Shown one piece after another: positions 52,569 to 62,037 of a stretch of DNA of 64,000 nucleotides (the first letter of the stretch is position 1; each line of letters begins with the position of its first letter). The notes below the pieces were generated by a model. The model was given only the letters and a program-made list of their open reading frames with translations, searched no databases and was not told the origin of the DNA. The position numbers and the translations under genes are program-made. The DNA is from VYFG01 sp965221795 (GTDB taxonomy: Bacteria; Pseudomonadota; Gammaproteobacteria; Arenicellales; Poriferihabitantaceae), in assembly GCA_965221795.1 (NCBI GenBank), contig OZ244914.1:2046001-2110000 (forward strand). The letters are read 5' to 3'.

Positions 52569-53462
52569 ATGGAGAACTTGGAGGATCTCTTGCAGGCTGT
52601 CGACCAGATCCGTCTTGGAATCCACAAAGGGGTGCATGCGCCACACAAACCACTGTTGATTCTGTATGCCCTTGGAAAATTCGTCCGAGGAAACAAGAAA
52701 TTTCCTTATCAGGAAGTGCACGAGGACCTTACACGCCTCCTCCGCGAGTTTGGTCCTCGAAGGAAGAGCCATCGCTATCATCCCGAGTATCCCTTCTGGC
52801 GGTTACAGAATGACGATTTATGGGAGGTGGAATCGGACGGTTGCATGGCACCGAGAAAGAGCAATTCCGATATTCCGCCCAAAGAGTTGCGGGAGAAGAA
52901 TGCTATCGGGAAATTTGCCCCGGAGGTCGAGCAGATCCTGTCTGCTTCTTTGGACAATGTCGGCAGTGTGACGCAACGATTGCTGGATATGAGTTTCCCC
53001 AGCACGCTGCATGAAGACATTCTTCATGCGGTTGGGCTTTCTCTGGGGCAAGGGTCGTTGTCCAGAAAGCGAAGCCCGGATTTCCGTGAGAGAGTCCTCA
53101 GGGCATACCGGTATCAGTGTAGTGTCTGCGGTTATGATCTCCGAATGGGAGATCGGCCAGCGGGCTTGGAAGCGGCACACATTATGTGGCATCAGGTGGG
53201 TGGGCCCGATATTGAAGCGAATGGACTGGCCCTTTGTGTGTTGCATCACAAGTTGTTTGATCTCGGCGTATTTACAATTGATGGCAATACAAGCACTATC
53301 CTATGCAGCGAAGAGTTGAATGGCAAAGGCAACCTCGAATGGATCCTGAACTACCATGGAAGAGCATTGAGCAGGCCACAGAGGAGGGACTATGCCCCGG
53401 AAGGGCAGTATGTGGACTGGCATCGGCGAAATCGTTTCCGGGAGCCGGTAATGGAACGATAG
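52569..53462 (+). CDS. Phosphorothioated-DNA-dependent restriction endonuclease (SBD-HNH)
   Basis: 297 residues. The N-terminal half has the pattern HKPLLILYALGKF, LLREFGPRRKS, HPEYPFWRLQND, which is the sulphur-binding-domain type of ScoMcrA/SprMcrA-like enzymes. The C-terminal HNH nuclease has CSVCG, LEAAHIMWHQVGGPD and NGLALCVLHHKLFD. Such type IV enzymes cut DNA carrying dnd-type phosphorothioate modification. No dnd genes are in the window, consistent with defence against modified incoming DNA. The gene sits beside a mobile-element scar. Confidence 0.85.
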   Translation: MENLEDLLQAVDQIRLGIHKGVHAPHKPLLILYALGKFVRGNKKFPYQEVHEDLTRLLREFGPRRKSHRYHPEYPFWRLQNDDLWEVESDGCMAPRKSNSDIPPKELREKNAIGKFAPEVEQILSASLDNVGSVTQRLLDMSFPSTLHEDILHAVGLSLGQGSLSRKRSPDFRERVLRAYRYQCSVCGYDLRMGDRPAGLEAAHIMWHQVGGPDIEANGLALCVLHHKLFDLGVFTIDGNTSTILCSEELNGKGNLEWILNYHGRALSRPQRRDYAPEGQYVDWHRRNRFREPVMER

Positions 53463-53557
53463 GTGCGGATGTCGCAGCCAGGCTTTGGGCTAGACCCTTG
53501 GTATTGCCGATATCCCGGATCAGGATACGGCCTCCACTCACATCACAGGATTAATCG

Positions 53558-54544
53558 ATGAAAGCAATCTGGTTCCATGAAACGGGTCCGGCGCGGGAAG
53601 TGCTTCAGTGCGGTGAGAGGCAGAAGCCGATACCAGGCCCCGGAGAAGTGCTGGTGAGGTTGTATGTATCCGGCGTCAACCCGTCCGATGTCAAAAAAAG
53701 GGCGGGGGCACAGCCGCCGGGCTTTCAGGATGGATTTGTGATTCCCCACAGTGATGGGGCCGGTGTGATTGAAGCCATTGGGCCTGAGGTGCCGGGTATT
53801 TCTATCGGCTCTCGGGTATGGGTTTACCAAGCGCAGTATCAACGCAATTGGGGTACGGCAGCAGAATATGTCACCTTGCCGTATTCCCGTGCGATTCCCC
53901 TGCCAGAGCAAGCTTCCTTTGCCATCGGTGCCTGCGCTGGAATTCCCATGATGACAGCACACCGATGTGTCTTTGCAGATGGAGATGTGGCCGGAAAGAT
54001 CGTCCTCATCACCGGTGCTTCCGGGCGGGTCGGCTTCTATGCGGCGCAGTGGGCGAAGCGGGCCGGAGCCATAGTCATCGCAACGGCAGGCAGTTCCCAT
54101 CGCCTCGCCGAGGCGGCCCGAACCGGGGCCGATCATACGCTCGACTACACCCGTGAGGATCTTGTGGAAGCGATTGGGGACCTGACTCACGGTCAGGGAG
54201 TGGATCGGATCGTGGATGTGGAAATGGGGCAGAACATTGAAACCAGTGCGGAAATTCTGCGAGTGGGCGGGGTGGTTGCCGCCTATTCTTCTTCCCGGAA
54301 TATGAATCCGGTGATTCCGTTTTACCCGTTGATGTTCAAGAACATTACCCTGCAGATGGTGCTGGTATATAACATGCCCGAACCGGCCAAGCAGGCTGCT
54401 GCGCAGGCCATTTCCCAAGCGCTATCGGAAGGAGTACTGGTGCATCGGATTGCCAGGCAGTTTCCACTGGAAGACACCGCCGCAGCTCATGAAGCGATTG
54501 AGCGCGGAGGGCTTGACGGATGTGTTGTGGTGGATGTGTGCTAA
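53558..54544 (+). CDS. NADPH:quinone reductase-like zinc-free alcohol dehydrogenase family protein
   Basis: 328 residues. MDR-family features: a GroES-like N-domain (GEVLVRLYVSGVNPSDVKKRAG), HSDGAGVIEAIG, and a Rossmann domain with ITGASGRVGFYAAQWAKRAGA. The structural zinc Cys cluster is absent, as in quinone oxidoreductases. It probably reduces quinones or enones with NADPH. The next genes lie on the opposite strand, 15 bp from its stop, so the transcripts converge. Confidence 0.85.
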   Translation: MKAIWFHETGPAREVLQCGERQKPIPGPGEVLVRLYVSGVNPSDVKKRAGAQPPGFQDGFVIPHSDGAGVIEAIGPEVPGISIGSRVWVYQAQYQRNWGTAAEYVTLPYSRAIPLPEQASFAIGACAGIPMMTAHRCVFADGDVAGKIVLITGASGRVGFYAAQWAKRAGAIVIATAGSSHRLAEAARTGADHTLDYTREDLVEAIGDLTHGQGVDRIVDVEMGQNIETSAEILRVGGVVAAYSSSRNMNPVIPFYPLMFKNITLQMVLVYNMPEPAKQAAAQAISQALSEGVLVHRIARQFPLEDTAAAHEAIERGGLDGCVVVDVC

Positions 54545-54559
54545 TTCCTCTCGACGGAT

Positions 54560-55177
54560 TCAAAGTTCAGTCGCGTCCGCCTGTCCAATACGACCCCAGT
54601 GTTCGAGCATCATCTCTGTCATGTCCAGTCCCCAAAACAGGGTTTCATCAAGTTGGAATGTCGGTACTCCAAAGACACCCCGGGAAAGAGCCATTTCGGT
54701 GTTTTCCCGTAATTGTGACTTGACCGCCGTGTGGGAGGTTTCTGCAACGGCGGTTTCGAATCCCGGGATTTTGGCGATCGCGTCGACGGTAAAGAAGGTG
54801 GGGTCTGCTCCGCTTTCCACCCAGACGTAATGGAAGAGACGGTCGATCACATGCAGGGTATTTCCCCGGCTGAGAGCGAGCCGGAGTAGCGTCAAGGGAT
54901 TAAATGGGTGAGTGGCTGGTTGCTGATAGGGAATCTGGTGACGATTTGCATACCACTCGCAATATCGGTAGGTAAGTTCCTTTTTCGGAGGAATTTCGGC
55001 CGGCCCCTTGTGCCCGTGATGTTGCAGCAGGCCTGCGAACAACACCGGTACCGGGGTGTACTGAAAGTCTGCCCGTTCCCGCCGGATCTCCTTAAGCAGA
55101 ATATGCTGCAGGTAAGCAAATGGGGAGATAAAGTCGTAATACCAGAAGATCTCCGTATCCCCGACGTGTTGGTTCAT
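54560..55177 (-). CDS. DsbA-family 2-hydroxychromene-2-carboxylate isomerase-like protein
   Basis: 205 residues from the ATG at 55177, which overlaps the upstream stop (ATGA). FWYYDFISPFAYLQ at the start is the DsbA/HCCA-isomerase active-site region, with Ser in place of the CxxC motif. The C-terminal segment SRGVFGVPTFQLDE and FWGLDMTEMM is also typical. HCCA isomerases use glutathione in naphthalene breakdown, but homologues are widespread and other substrates are likely. It is coupled to the PhyH-type dioxygenase. Confidence 0.8.
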   Translation of the reverse strand: MNQHVGDTEIFWYYDFISPFAYLQHILLKEIRRERADFQYTPVPVLFAGLLQHHGHKGPAEIPPKKELTYRYCEWYANRHQIPYQQPATHPFNPLTLLRLALSRGNTLHVIDRLFHYVWVESGADPTFFTVDAIAKIPGFETAVAETSHTAVKSQLRENTEMALSRGVFGVPTFQLDETLFWGLDMTEMMLEHWGRIGQADATEL

Positions 55178-55947
55178 GGAGTTGGGCAAAGAATACCGGG
55201 ATAGGCCGACGAGCGGCTGCCAGCAATCGGCTGGTTTTCCAGGCTGTGATAAGTGAACACCAGGGAGAGTTTTACCTGATCGGTTTCATTGCGGCCAGCA
55301 GCATGCAGGGTCCGGCAGTGAAAAAACAGGGTATCCCCTGGTTGCAGGCGAGCCGGGATGGCGGTTGAGACCAGTTTGCGGTTGCTTTTCAGGTCCGTGC
55401 GGAAAAAGAAAGCCGCATCATAGCGGCCTCGTCCAAAGTCAATGGTATGGCTCCCGGGGATCACCATCATTCCGCCATTTTCCGGATGCTCTTCACCAAG
55501 CGCCAGCCAGACGCTAATCAGAGAAGGTTGGTCAAATAGCCAGTAGCGCATGTCCTGGTGCCAGAGCGTGGCACTGCTGAACCCGGGATGCTTCGTCATA
55601 ATACAGTTATGGTGATTCTGGGACATCACGATTTGCTCTGCATCCATCAGTTGCCGCACTCGTCCACAGACCTCCGGTGACAGGGCCCAATGGCGGAAGA
55701 GGGAGTCCCGAGTATAGGCGTTCAGTAGTCTTCTCGGAGTGCTGCCACCCGGAGAGAGGCGGTCTGCCGGCGAGCCAGGGTACTGCACATCGGTTTCGAA
55801 CTCCAGTGGAGCCAGAGGCGGAACGAGCGAAGAATGGATCACGTCTCGCATCGACTCATATTGTGCCGGAGTAGCGAGACCGGAGACGATGATAAATCCA
55901 TCGCGTTGGAACTTGGCGACCTCGGTGGAGGAGAATGGATCAGACAT
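55174..55947 (-). CDS. Phytanoyl-CoA dioxygenase (PhyH) family protein
   Basis: 257 residues from the ATG at 55947 (MSDPFSSTEVAKFQRDGF); longer frames upstream are less likely. The iron and 2-oxoglutarate enzyme has LWHQDMRYW (HxD) and a distal His in FFHCRTLHAAGRN. Small-molecule hydroxylation is expected; substrate unknown. It overlaps the isomerase-like gene, forming a two-gene operon that might act on the same aromatic or lipid substrate. Confidence 0.82.
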   Translation of the reverse strand: MSDPFSSTEVAKFQRDGFIIVSGLATPAQYESMRDVIHSSLVPPLAPLEFETDVQYPGSPADRLSPGGSTPRRLLNAYTRDSLFRHWALSPEVCGRVRQLMDAEQIVMSQNHHNCIMTKHPGFSSATLWHQDMRYWLFDQPSLISVWLALGEEHPENGGMMVIPGSHTIDFGRGRYDAAFFFRTDLKSNRKLVSTAIPARLQPGDTLFFHCRTLHAAGRNETDQVKLSLVFTYHSLENQPIAGSRSSAYPGILCPTP

Positions 55948-56509
55948 TATAGGCTGGATTACGCAGACAAAGAGGCGGATGGTGGCACCTGCGGATGAAA
56001 ATGGCACCCACTTTCATGTACAACAAGTATAACGGTAGTCCCGGTTTGGTGACGAGAGAGTATATCCCGTTATGTCCGCGCAACTTGGTCCGGGAGCTGG
56101 ATCAATGTGCAAAATGGGTACCATGGGGTTGGAGAATGGATTCAACAGCATGCGTGCCGATTCCCGGAACGACATGCTATTCGATCATAGCAGCAGGTCC
56201 GTGCGGTCTCCGGGTTTCGTCGACACGCATGAGCATTCTGCCTACCGCCGGGGCTTTTCGAACCGCAACCGGATGCCTGGCAATACCGAAATGGCCGTCC
56301 GCTTAACGTCGCCATCTCTTCCCCGGCCAAGAGAGAATTCCGTCCACCGGACTTCCGGCCGGCATGCCGCAATCCAGACAAGACAAACTGACTTTTGCGT
56401 ATGTTTGACACTGCGGCCCATGATGTATACTATTTCATGGCTAACCCTTATGAATCCAGTTCTGTTAGCGAGAATCCTTAGACAAAAAACGACTTGGGGA
56501 GGAATGTAT
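55948..56509. other. Intergenic region with strong promoter for the AT-rich gene
   Basis: About 560 bp without a gene. The right end becomes AT-rich and carries the promoter at 56405-56433. GGGGAGG at 56497-56503 is a strong ribosome binding site. Confidence 0.5.
56405..56433 (+). promoter_or_regulatory. Sigma-70-like promoter
   Basis: A perfect TTGACA (56405-56410), then TACTAT after 17 bp or TATACT after 15 bp. The leader to the ATG at 56510 is about 70 nt. Confidence 0.55.
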
Positions 56510-57502
56510 ATGCTTTACGAATTTAATATAGACGATCCTGAAAAGAGTATCAAAATGGACATAAGAGCACCCGCAGAATTCAATATTAAAGAGCAACATA
56601 TCGAGAACTTCCTAAAATCCAGATTATCGGAGATTGTCTCTGAGGAACATCTAATGCTTATTGGACAAGAGCGTAGTTTCCAAGAGGAAGCAGATTTGCT
56701 GGCACTGGATAAAGATGCCGTATTGTACATTTTTGAATTAAAAAGGTGGGAATCCAACAAGGAGAACCTACTGCAGGTTCTCAGGTATGGTCAGATATTT
56801 GGACAATACAAATATAAGGAATTAGAAAAATTAGCTCATAATCAGCAAAAAATGAAAGGATCGCTTAAAAAAGCTCATAAAATCCATTTTGATCTGAACG
56901 AACCAATTAAGAAGTCCAAATTCAACAGAAAACAACACTTCGTTTTGGTTACCCATGGTATTGACTCTGGCACAATATCGGCGGTCGATTATTGGTCTGA
57001 ATTAGGTGTAAAAATCTCATGTTCTCCATATAGGATTTATGAAATTGGTGGTAACCCTTACGTACAGTTTGATACTTTCAATCCAGACGGAGATATCAAT
57101 TTAGAATCGAACACTCAGTATTTTATTGTTAACACGAATAAGACATACATGGCCGATGGATGGAAACACATGTTCGACAAAAGTAGAGCTGCGGCTTGGG
57201 GAAACAGGAGGTGGGATATTAGGAAAATAAAGAGTAATGATCTGGTGTATTTGTACCATACGGGAGTAGGAGTGATAGCCAAAGGAAAAGCAATTAGCAA
57301 TTATCAGGATAAAGATGAAGAATTTTTTGTGCCCTTGAAATTCGACTGGACTGTAGAACCAGAAAGATGGAGCATTCATGCAGTTAAACCTTGGGAGATC
57401 AATTCCAAGCTTGGCTCAGGATATAAGTTTCGACAAACAGTTTTCTCAATCTCCGAGCATATGGTCAATGCGATTGATGACATTAAAAGTAGCAAAAAAT
57501 AA
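56510..57502 (+). CDS. NucS-like nuclease with EVE-like C-terminal domain
   Basis: 330 residues from the ATG at 56510 (strong GGGGAGG site). The N-terminal half contains a PD-(D/E)XK pattern: Asp62, then Glu76-Leu-Lys78 in VLYIFELKRW, as in the endonuclease NucS/RecB-like fold. The C-terminal part (about 205-330: YFIVNTNKTYMADGW, NDLVYLYHTGVGVIAKG) resembles an EVE/PUA-like domain that binds modified bases. The gene is far more AT-rich than its neighbours and has its own promoter, so it is probably transferred. Together the domains suggest cleavage of modified DNA in defence; function is inferred. Confidence 0.65.
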   Translation: MLYEFNIDDPEKSIKMDIRAPAEFNIKEQHIENFLKSRLSEIVSEEHLMLIGQERSFQEEADLLALDKDAVLYIFELKRWESNKENLLQVLRYGQIFGQYKYKELEKLAHNQQKMKGSLKKAHKIHFDLNEPIKKSKFNRKQHFVLVTHGIDSGTISAVDYWSELGVKISCSPYRIYEIGGNPYVQFDTFNPDGDINLESNTQYFIVNTNKTYMADGWKHMFDKSRAAAWGNRRWDIRKIKSNDLVYLYHTGVGVIAKGKAISNYQDKDEEFFVPLKFDWTVEPERWSIHAVKPWEINSKLGSGYKFRQTVFSISEHMVNAIDDIKSSKK

Positions 57503-57891
57503 GCAACCGTATCTAAACCTTTCATAGAGTAATCGTGGATGAATAAATCGGATCTTCGTGACTACCAATCATAATTTTGGGTTGACATGATTCACATTCA
57601 GCTAGGAAATGTAAGGAGTGGTAAATGAGGTAACTCAGACTTCTTATTTGCAAGGATAATGTGCAATCCCGAACGATGTCTCATATCTACCAAACTGTTT
57701 TAATCGTAATCGTTGAGGTCCGATGACTGCACCCCAGATTAGGAAAGCAGCCATGAGCGGCTTTTTGGTTGGCCGGAGGGAGTGGTTTGAGCGCTATCAT
57801 TCTGGAAGCGGTCAGTGAGACCCGTTTCAACCCTGCTGCCAATCGTACGATGGGGCATCACTGCTGAATTTCAGGACGTATAACCCCATCA
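57503..57891. other. Intergenic region upstream of trhO
   Basis: About 390 bp, AT-rich at the left. A weak hairpin with AAAGC/GCTTT and a T-run (57752-57774) may end transcription of the NucS/EVE-like gene. A TTGACA at 57583-57588 is a possible promoter. Confidence 0.45.
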
Positions 57892-58887
57892 ATGACAATC
57901 TCTTTGCGACAGAGTCTCGGCAACCATGGCAAAACCATCTTTGTCTGTGCCCTGTACAAATTTTTGTATTTGGGTCATTTCCGCACCCTGCAGCAACCGT
58001 TGCGTACTCGCATGATGGACTTGGGTGTGAAGGGGACGTTGTTGCTGGCCCCTGAGGGAATTAACGGCACCATTGCCGGCTTGCGAGGGGGCGTTGATCA
58101 GCTGTTGCAATGGCTCGAAAATGAAGCCGGATTGGGGAATATAGAATACCGGGAGTCACAGACCGATGAACTGCCATTCCTCCGGGCCAAGGTCAAGCTG
58201 AAAAAAGAGATCGTCACCTTAGGGGTAGATGGCATTGATCCGAATACTATGGCCGGAATCCATGTGGAGCCTGAGGACTGGAATGCTTTGCTGGAAGAGC
58301 CCGATGTCCTGTTGGTGGATACGCGTAATGAGTACGAACATGAAGTCGGCACTTTCGAAAATGCCGTTAATCCACAGACCGCCACCTTTCGAGAGTTTCC
58401 GGAATTTGTCCGCAATCATCTTGATCCGGCCAAACATCGTCGAATTGCCATGTTCTGTACGGGAGGGATCCGGTGTGAAAAATCCACGGCGCTGCTGGGC
58501 CAACTCGGCTTCGAAGAAGTCTATCACCTGAAAGGGGGCATTCTGAATTACCTCGCCCGGATCCCAAAAGCGAACAGTAAGTGGCATGGCGAATGTTTCG
58601 TTTTTGATGAGCGGGTAACCGTTACACAGGATCTTCAGCCGGGAGGCTATGGGCAGTGTCGTGCCTGTCGGTTGCCGGTATCGGATGAAGACAGGCAAAG
58701 CCCTGCCTATGTGGAGGGAGTCAGTTGTCCGCGTTGTCATGACCGCACCACGCCAGCGGACCGTGCCCGGTTTGCCGAACGTCAGCGGCAAGTGGAACTG
58801 GCTATGGCGCGCGGGCTGGATCATATTGGTGCGGATGCGATGCCGGCGGACCACGTTTCACGTCGTCTGGTCAATCCAATAGAGTGA
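57892..58887 (+). CDS. trhO: tRNA uridine(34) hydroxylase TrhO (rhodanese-like YceA)
   Basis: 331 residues. The N-terminal UPF0176 domain (APEGINGTIAG) is followed by a rhodanese domain with the active-site Cys189 (MFCTGGIRCEKS, also Cys195). The C-terminal zinc-like Cys cluster (CRAC, CPRC) completes the family pattern. TrhO makes 5-hydroxyuridine at tRNA position 34 by an O2-dependent reaction. Typical length is about 320-350. The gene stands alone. Confidence 0.92.
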   Translation: MTISLRQSLGNHGKTIFVCALYKFLYLGHFRTLQQPLRTRMMDLGVKGTLLLAPEGINGTIAGLRGGVDQLLQWLENEAGLGNIEYRESQTDELPFLRAKVKLKKEIVTLGVDGIDPNTMAGIHVEPEDWNALLEEPDVLLVDTRNEYEHEVGTFENAVNPQTATFREFPEFVRNHLDPAKHRRIAMFCTGGIRCEKSTALLGQLGFEEVYHLKGGILNYLARIPKANSKWHGECFVFDERVTVTQDLQPGGYGQCRACRLPVSDEDRQSPAYVEGVSCPRCHDRTTPADRARFAERQRQVELAMARGLDHIGADAMPADHVSRRLVNPIE

Positions 58888-58963
58888 AACTCCTCGATAT
58901 GGCATTGATCGTGAGTGGGGCCGGGAAAGCGGTGGGGTCGCGGCCCGGGTAGCTTTGTCCGGT

Positions 58964-60016
58964 TCAGTCTGACAGCAATCGCTCCAGAACGGCCTTTCGT
59001 TCACTGGTGGGTAGGGTAGCCAGTCTCCCGACCTCAGCTCGGAAAGCCGAATAGTCCCCTCCGGCCTGCTGCAGGAGCTTTTGGAATGCCGGCACAAGGT
59101 GATGATAGGTGGCGACGGAGGCCAGGTCAGCATTGTTGAGCGGGCGCTGGAACCACCAGTCATAAAAAAGAGTGCCTTGGCCTCGGGCTGCCCACTTCTT
59201 GTACTGCTGTTTCATTTGTGCAAAGAGGGCGGGCTTCAGGGATTCCCGGTCTGGCCTCCGATAGGCTTCCACAAGGCGTGTACGGTATTGCAAAATCATT
59301 TTTGTGATCTCCGCCTGCCGCCGCCGCCTCTCCAGTTGTATCGGCACGGTCTCAGGGTCGCCGTACCGCTCCAGCCATTCGGTTACCAGGGCGATTTCGA
59401 CGGCCGTGGCAAAGGCTTCGCTGAAGGCAGAATCATGCTCCACATAAAGCCACTGGTGTGCCAGCTCGTGAAAGATGACTGCCGCCAGACCCGGCTCCGA
59501 CGCATGAATAAAGGTATTCAGGAGGGGATCGTCAAACCAACCCAAAGTAGAGTAAGCCCGGACACCATAGATCGTCACATCCAGTCCTTTGGCCCGTAGT
59601 GCGTCACCGGCACTCCGGGCTTTGGCTTCTTCAAAATAGCCCTTATAGGAAACGCATCCGGCAATCGGAAAGCACCAGGTTTTGGGGCTGAGATCATAAG
59701 CCGGAGTGGCCACCACGTTCCAGACGACATACGGACGGCCAGTATCCGTGTAATGGGTGTAGCTGCGATTGTTGTCGAGTTCAAGTCGGTCTACGGCGAA
59801 CTGCCGCATCTGCTTGGCCAGTGCCAGTTGTTTTCGGAGTGGCTCCGGGGTTTCCGGCGACGACAAGATCGCTTCCACCGGTTGACGGTTAGCGATGATC
59901 AAATATTGCCCTTTTGCGGCCTGCAGGTAATACCCCGCCTGCCCACAGCCTGTGAGTGAAACCAGCAGGACTAAGGCAAGAACCCTGCCTACAGGTGAGA
60001 AGTATGTCGCGGCCAT
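58964..60016 (-). CDS. Lipoprotein aminopeptidase-like protein (PF10023 type)
   Basis: 350 residues from the ATG at 60016, placing the lipobox LTGC (Cys24) at the right distance; in-frame ATGs upstream at 60064 and 60130 would give an unusually long N-region. The zinc peptidase motif HELAHQWLYV is present, with a downstream Glu in SEAFATAVEIALV. Family members are annotated as predicted aminopeptidases in proteobacteria. A periplasmic or outer-membrane location follows from the lipid anchor. Substrate unknown. Confidence 0.82.
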   Translation of the reverse strand: MAATYFSPVGRVLALVLLVSLTGCGQAGYYLQAAKGQYLIIANRQPVEAILSSPETPEPLRKQLALAKQMRQFAVDRLELDNNRSYTHYTDTGRPYVVWNVVATPAYDLSPKTWCFPIAGCVSYKGYFEEAKARSAGDALRAKGLDVTIYGVRAYSTLGWFDDPLLNTFIHASEPGLAAVIFHELAHQWLYVEHDSAFSEAFATAVEIALVTEWLERYGDPETVPIQLERRRRQAEITKMILQYRTRLVEAYRRPDRESLKPALFAQMKQQYKKWAARGQGTLFYDWWFQRPLNNADLASVATYHHLVPAFQKLLQQAGGDYSAFRAEVGRLATLPTSERKAVLERLLSD

Positions 60017-60179
60017 TCTGTGTTGTAGGGAGTGGAGCGATCGGATCAGGGCCGGTTCACGCATCGTGCTGCAGTCATACTGATGACCCGCTGATCGTGC
60101 GCGCCGTATCCTTGATTTTCTACGATACAATTCGAGGTATTCTGCCAGTTTTCACCATACTCTTGATTGTCGCCGTGAG

Positions 60180-61484
60180 ATGACTCGTTGTGCAACCAGC
60201 CCCGTTCCGGAATCCGGAACCACTGTTCATGACCCCACTCACGGATTGAATGTGTTTCTGGTCGGCGGTGCAGTGCGGGATGAATTGCTTGGCCTTCCGG
60301 TCAAGGACCGGGATTGGGTAGTCGTGGGGAGCACACCAGCCGAGATGGAGGCCCGGCGATTTCGACCGGTGGGTAGACATTTTCCGGTGTTCCTGCACCC
60401 GGATACCGGCGAAGAATATGCCCTTGCCCGTACCGAACGCAAGATCGCCAAAGGCTATCATGGTTTTATCTTTCATGCAGATCCGGATGTCACTCTGGAG
60501 CAGGATTTACATCGTCGGGACCTGACAGTGAACGCCATGGCCCGGGACCGGAACGGTATTCTGATGGACCCATTTGGTGGTTTGGACGATCTCAAGGCCC
60601 GCCGGCTCCGACATGTATCTCCAGCTTTCGTGGAAGATCCGGTGCGAGTGCTTAGGGTCGCGCGACTTGCGGCTCGGCTGGATATGCAGGGCTTTGTGGT
60701 TACGGAGGAAACCCTTGCACTGATGCGGAGTATGGCCGATGCCGGTGAACTGGATGCATTGGTTCCAGAGCGTGTTTGGCAGGAGTTGTCGGCTGCCCTC
60801 GTCCATCCGGGAGCCTCCCGGTTTATCGCCGCCTTGCAAGGCTGTGGTGCGCTTCGGGTTATCCTTCCCGAATTGGACGCCCTGTTCGGGGTGCCGCAAC
60901 CTGCCCGGTATCATCCAGAGATCGACACCGGCGTTCACATTCTTCTAAGTCTGGATGCAGCTGATCGGGCAGCACTGGCACCGTCTGAACGATTTGCTGT
61001 GCTGGTACATGACTTGGGCAAGACCCTGACCCCCAAGAAAGAATGGCCCCGGCACATCGGCCACGAAAAACGGGGACTGCAGCCGCTGCAACAACTGTGT
61101 GAACGATTGAGGGTTCCAAAATCCTGGCGGCGCCTTGCCCAAGTGGTTTGTGAATACCATCTGATGCTGCATCGGGTCGCAACCTTGCGACCCGGTACCG
61201 TGCTACAGATGCTGGAGAGTATGGACGCCTTTCGACGGCCGGAAATCGTACCGGCCTTTGTCCGTTGCTGTGCTGCTGACTTGCGTGGGCGAACTGGCTT
61301 TGAAGCGCAAGACTATCCACAGGCACAGATTTTTCAGGATTACCTAGCCGCTGCAGTTTCAGTGGATGCCGGGATGATCGCCACCCGCAACCAGGAGGAA
61401 GCGAGCACACCCGGCCAGATTGCTGCTGCTATTCGGCGGGCACGGGTTGCTGCGATCCGACAGGCAGGAGAGGAGCGGTCGTAA
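60180..61484 (+). CDS. cca: Multifunctional CCA-adding protein
   Basis: 434 residues; class II nucleotidyltransferase opening FLVGGAVRDELLGLPVKDRDWVVVG, the catalytic DxD in RDLTVNAMARD, and a C-terminal HD domain (LVHDLGK, GHEKRG, CEYHL) that gives phosphatase and phosphodiesterase activity. It adds CCA to tRNA 3' ends. The N-terminal 22 residues before the motif are longer than usual, so a start closer to 60246 (TTG) is possible. The tRNA in this window encodes its CCA, so the enzyme serves repair there. Confidence 0.9.
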   Translation: MTRCATSPVPESGTTVHDPTHGLNVFLVGGAVRDELLGLPVKDRDWVVVGSTPAEMEARRFRPVGRHFPVFLHPDTGEEYALARTERKIAKGYHGFIFHADPDVTLEQDLHRRDLTVNAMARDRNGILMDPFGGLDDLKARRLRHVSPAFVEDPVRVLRVARLAARLDMQGFVVTEETLALMRSMADAGELDALVPERVWQELSAALVHPGASRFIAALQGCGALRVILPELDALFGVPQPARYHPEIDTGVHILLSLDAADRAALAPSERFAVLVHDLGKTLTPKKEWPRHIGHEKRGLQPLQQLCERLRVPKSWRRLAQVVCEYHLMLHRVATLRPGTVLQMLESMDAFRRPEIVPAFVRCCAADLRGRTGFEAQDYPQAQIFQDYLAAAVSVDAGMIATRNQEEASTPGQIAAAIRRARVAAIRQAGEERS

Positions 61485-61575
61485 GTGGTCCGCGGCTTGA
61501 TCCGAAAACAATGTCCCGACGGGTTTTTCAAGTTCCACCAACCCGGTCCAGGCCACAGTGCACAGGCTTCTTTCC

Positions 61576-62031
61576 ATGGTCCTCAATGATCCTCCTGAAT
61601 TCGACTATTCTGAACTCAGCGCCGCGGACTGCGGCCGTATGCTGACGGGTTTTGGCATCAATCTGCTGGTCCGAGATGTCCCCAAGTGTTGCCATTTCCT
61701 ACAGGCTGTGTTGGGATTTCAGGTATTGCGTCAGTCCAGCGACTTCGCCATCCTACGACACCGGAAAGTCCTATATCAGTTGCATGCCGACGCCACCTAC
61801 CATCATCACCCCCTGCCGGCATTATTGCCGGAGAACGGACCCCGTGGCGCTGGAGCAGAACTGCGGCTCTATCATGTGGACCCCGATCAGGCGGAAGCTC
61901 GAGCCCGGGAGTTTGGTGCGGTGGTGTTGCAGGGCAGTACCGACAAACCCCATGGGTTGCGTGAGTGTTATCTGCTGGATCCAGACGGGTACTGCTGGGT
62001 ACCGTCCGTTCCCCTGCCGGCTGCGGGATGA
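61576..62031 (+). CDS. VOC-family protein
   Basis: 151 residues from the ATG at 61576; a GTG at 61558 adds six residues. The VOC pattern is GFGINLLVRDVPKCCHFLQAVLGFQVLR with a C-terminal LRECYLLDPDGYCWVPSVPL. The single domain would dimerise for a metal-bound active site. It ends 6 bp before the HAD phosphatase gene, so the two may form a short operon. Substrate unknown. Confidence 0.78.
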   Translation: MVLNDPPEFDYSELSAADCGRMLTGFGINLLVRDVPKCCHFLQAVLGFQVLRQSSDFAILRHRKVLYQLHADATYHHHPLPALLPENGPRGAGAELRLYHVDPDQAEARAREFGAVVLQGSTDKPHGLRECYLLDPDGYCWVPSVPLPAAG

Positions 62032-62037
62032 CTCCCC

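Noticed and set aside
52017..52781. 254-codon minus-strand ORF beside the restriction gene
   Set aside because: Overlaps the restriction gene start and shows no domain or start signal.
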